This document shows positions 5,996 through 6,833 of a stretch of 6,833 bases of DNA, one piece after another. The notes under the pieces are model-generated. The model was not told the origin of the DNA, made no database searches, and saw only the letters and a program-made list of their open reading frames with translations. The translations under genes were made by a program, and so were the position numbers. Numbering within the stretch: position 1 is the stretch's first letter; every line of letters begins with the position of its first letter. Origin of the DNA: Clostridiales bacterium (GTDB taxonomy: Bacteria; Bacillota; Clostridia; Peptostreptococcales; Anaerovoracaceae); NCBI GenBank assembly GCA_012735285.1, contig JAAYHT010000007.1, forward strand, positions 1-6,833. Reading direction: 5' to 3'.

Positions 5996-6002
5996 CCTCC
6001 TC
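5996..6002 (-). promoter_or_regulatory. Ribosome binding site fixing the aminopeptidase start
   Basis: On the minus strand GAGGAGG ends 5 bases before the ATG at 5990-5988. It decides between this start and the in-frame ATG at 6062, which has no comparable site. Confidence 0.85.
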
Positions 6003-6019
6003 ATCAAAAATCTTCGTAC

Positions 6020-6028
6020 ATTTTACCA
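6020..6028 (-). promoter_or_regulatory. Candidate extended -10 promoter for the aminopeptidase gene
   Basis: On the minus strand TGGTAAAAT reads as an extended -10 (TGn plus TAAAAT), which would start transcription about 20 bases upstream of the ATG at 5990. A -35 is not convincing; TATGTT about 18 bases upstream is poor. Confidence 0.35.
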
Positions 6029-6047
6029 TAAAAATATTTTTTAAACA

Positions 6048-6101
6048 TAGGGTAATATACAAATATATTTATTGTGACATGTTAGATATTATGGTACCCT
6101 A
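6048..6101. repeat. Short inverted repeat in the divergent intergenic region
   Basis: TAGGGTA (6048-6054) and TACCCTA (6095-6101) are a perfect 7-bp inverted pair 40 bases apart. They lie between the divergent aminopeptidase and lipid kinase genes, with the right copy just upstream of a TATAAT. They could be half-sites of an operator, or chance in AT-rich DNA. Confidence 0.3.
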
Positions 6102-6109
6102 GTTATAAT
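6082..6109 (+). promoter_or_regulatory. Candidate promoter for the lipid kinase gene
   Basis: A perfect TATAAT at 6104-6109 lies 28 bases upstream of the ATG at 6138. The best -35 at suitable spacing is TTAGAT (6082-6087, 16-base spacer), which is weak. The -10 position and its orientation towards the gene are the main support. Confidence 0.45.
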
Positions 6110-6137
6110 TAAAATATTGAAAGTTGAGATATTTGTA

Positions 6138-6833
6138 ATGAAACACATTTTTATACTAAACCCCGTGGCGGGAAAAGCAAGGGCACATACCCTAATTCTA
6201 CCTGATATTCTTAAAGAAGTAAAACAGGCAGGCGTAGACTATGAAATACATAGGACTATAAATGTGGGCGATGCTTCTAATTACGTTGCTAAGAAGTGTA
6301 AAGAAAACAGGGATAAGGTTTTAAGGTTTTATGCAGTTGGCGGTGATGGAACTCTAAATGAAGTTGCAAATGGAGCAATCGGCCATGACAATGCGGAGAT
6401 TGCATTTATTCCTGCCGGTACGGGGAATGATTTTGCTAGGATATTTACCAATTACAAATATTTTAATGATATCAAAAGACAGCTAAAGGGTACACCAAAA
6501 TACATAGACTTAATAAAATGCAATGATAATTACGTTGTGAATATGTTGAATATAGGGTTAGACTGTGATGCTGCATTAAAGGCTGCCTATTTTAAGAATA
6601 AAACCTTTTTGAAAGGACAGCTAGCCTATATAGCAGGTGTCTTAACTGTCTTTGTAGCTAACAAAGGTTCAGAACTCACTATCACTTTAGAAGACGGGGA
6701 AATACATACAGGTGAATTTACTTTGGTCGCAGTTGGTAATGGCGCCTTCTGCGGTGGCGGATTTAAAGGTGTTCCCAAGGCAAAGCCTGACGACGGCTTG
6801 TTAGATGTAAGAATCATAAGAAAAGTAAGCAGA
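6138..6833 (+). CDS. Diacylglycerol/lipid kinase family protein (3' partial)
   Basis: The frame is open from the ATG to the last base, giving 232 residues of a protein that is usually about 290-310 long. It belongs to the DagK/YegS/BmrU family of soluble lipid kinases, which phosphorylate diacylglycerol or related lipids with ATP at the membrane face. Visible signatures are the N-terminal strand with NPVAGKA (8-14), the nucleotide-binding loop GGDGTLNEVANG (68-79), IPAGTGNDFAR (91-101), NIGLDCDA (138-145) and KPDDGLLDV (216-224). The C-terminal region that holds the catalytic acidic residue in DgkB lies beyond the window. The start fits the family's N-terminus, but the Shine-Dalgarno is poor (GTTGAGAT, about 10 bases upstream). 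It is divergent from the aminopeptidase gene. Whether the substrate is diacylglycerol, phosphatidylglycerol or a sphingoid lipid cannot be told. Confidence 0.92.
   Translation, partial: MKHIFILNPVAGKARAHTLILPDILKEVKQAGVDYEIHRTINVGDASNYVAKKCKENRDKVLRFYAVGGDGTLNEVANGAIGHDNAEIAFIPAGTGNDFARIFTNYKYFNDIKRQLKGTPKYIDLIKCNDNYVVNMLNIGLDCDAALKAAYFKNKTFLKGQLAYIAGVLTVFVANKGSELTITLEDGEIHTGEFTLVAVGNGAFCGGGFKGVPKAKPDDGLLDVRIIRKVSR

Noticed and set aside
5991..6062. N-terminal extension of the aminopeptidase from an ATG at 6062
   Set aside because: There is no ribosome site at 6062, the extra 24 residues are atypical, and the frame would cross the GAGGAGG site and the candidate promoter.
6626..6817. 63-codon minus-strand open frame at the window end
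   Set aside because: It is antisense to the lipid kinase coding region, which has clear family motifs.

Overview
The window comes from a low-G+C, AT-rich bacterium, most likely a Clostridia-type Firmicute. This rests on strong AGGAGG-type ribosome binding sites, GTG and TTG starts, compact co-directional genes, and a pyrimidine nucleoside phosphorylase gene near a dacF-like gene. The species cannot be told from the sequence.

Layout. (1) Positions 1-2710, plus strand: the 3' end of a pyrimidine-nucleoside phosphorylase gene (pdp), then a tightly packed molybdenum/tungsten cofactor cassette: mogA/moaB-type gene, moaA, moaC and a MOSC-domain gene. Gaps are 12, 0 and 2 bases, and the last pair overlaps by 4 bases (ATGA). 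MoaA and MoaC turn GTP into cyclic pyranopterin monophosphate. The MogA-type protein adenylylates molybdopterin. The MOSC protein is probably involved in late cofactor or sulfur handling. moaD, moaE and moeA are not in the window. (2) Positions 2725-4088, plus strand: a G/C-arm hairpin whose right arm is also the Shine-Dalgarno of the next gene, then a secreted S11-family D-Ala-D-Ala carboxypeptidase (dacF-like), closed by a perfect 13-bp intrinsic terminator. (3) Positions 4095-4760, minus strand: an unrecognised 221-residue protein with 14 cysteines and an apparent internal duplication. Its base composition is lower in G+C than its neighbours, so it may be an accessory gene. (4) Positions 4848-5990, minus strand: an M29-family (AmpS/PepS-like) metallo-aminopeptidase with its own terminator. 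(5) Positions 5991-6137: a divergent intergenic region with candidate promoters in both directions and a short inverted repeat. (6) Positions 6138-6833, plus strand: a diacylglycerol/lipid kinase-like gene (DagK/YegS/BmrU family), cut off by the window end.

Most of the window is ordinary housekeeping and cofactor metabolism. The items that stand out are the duplicated cysteine-rich unknown protein, the overlap of a terminator-like hairpin with the dacF ribosome binding site and TTG start codon, and the position of the cofactor cassette between pdp and dacF. I found no tRNA, rRNA, CRISPR array, insertion sequence or riboswitch.
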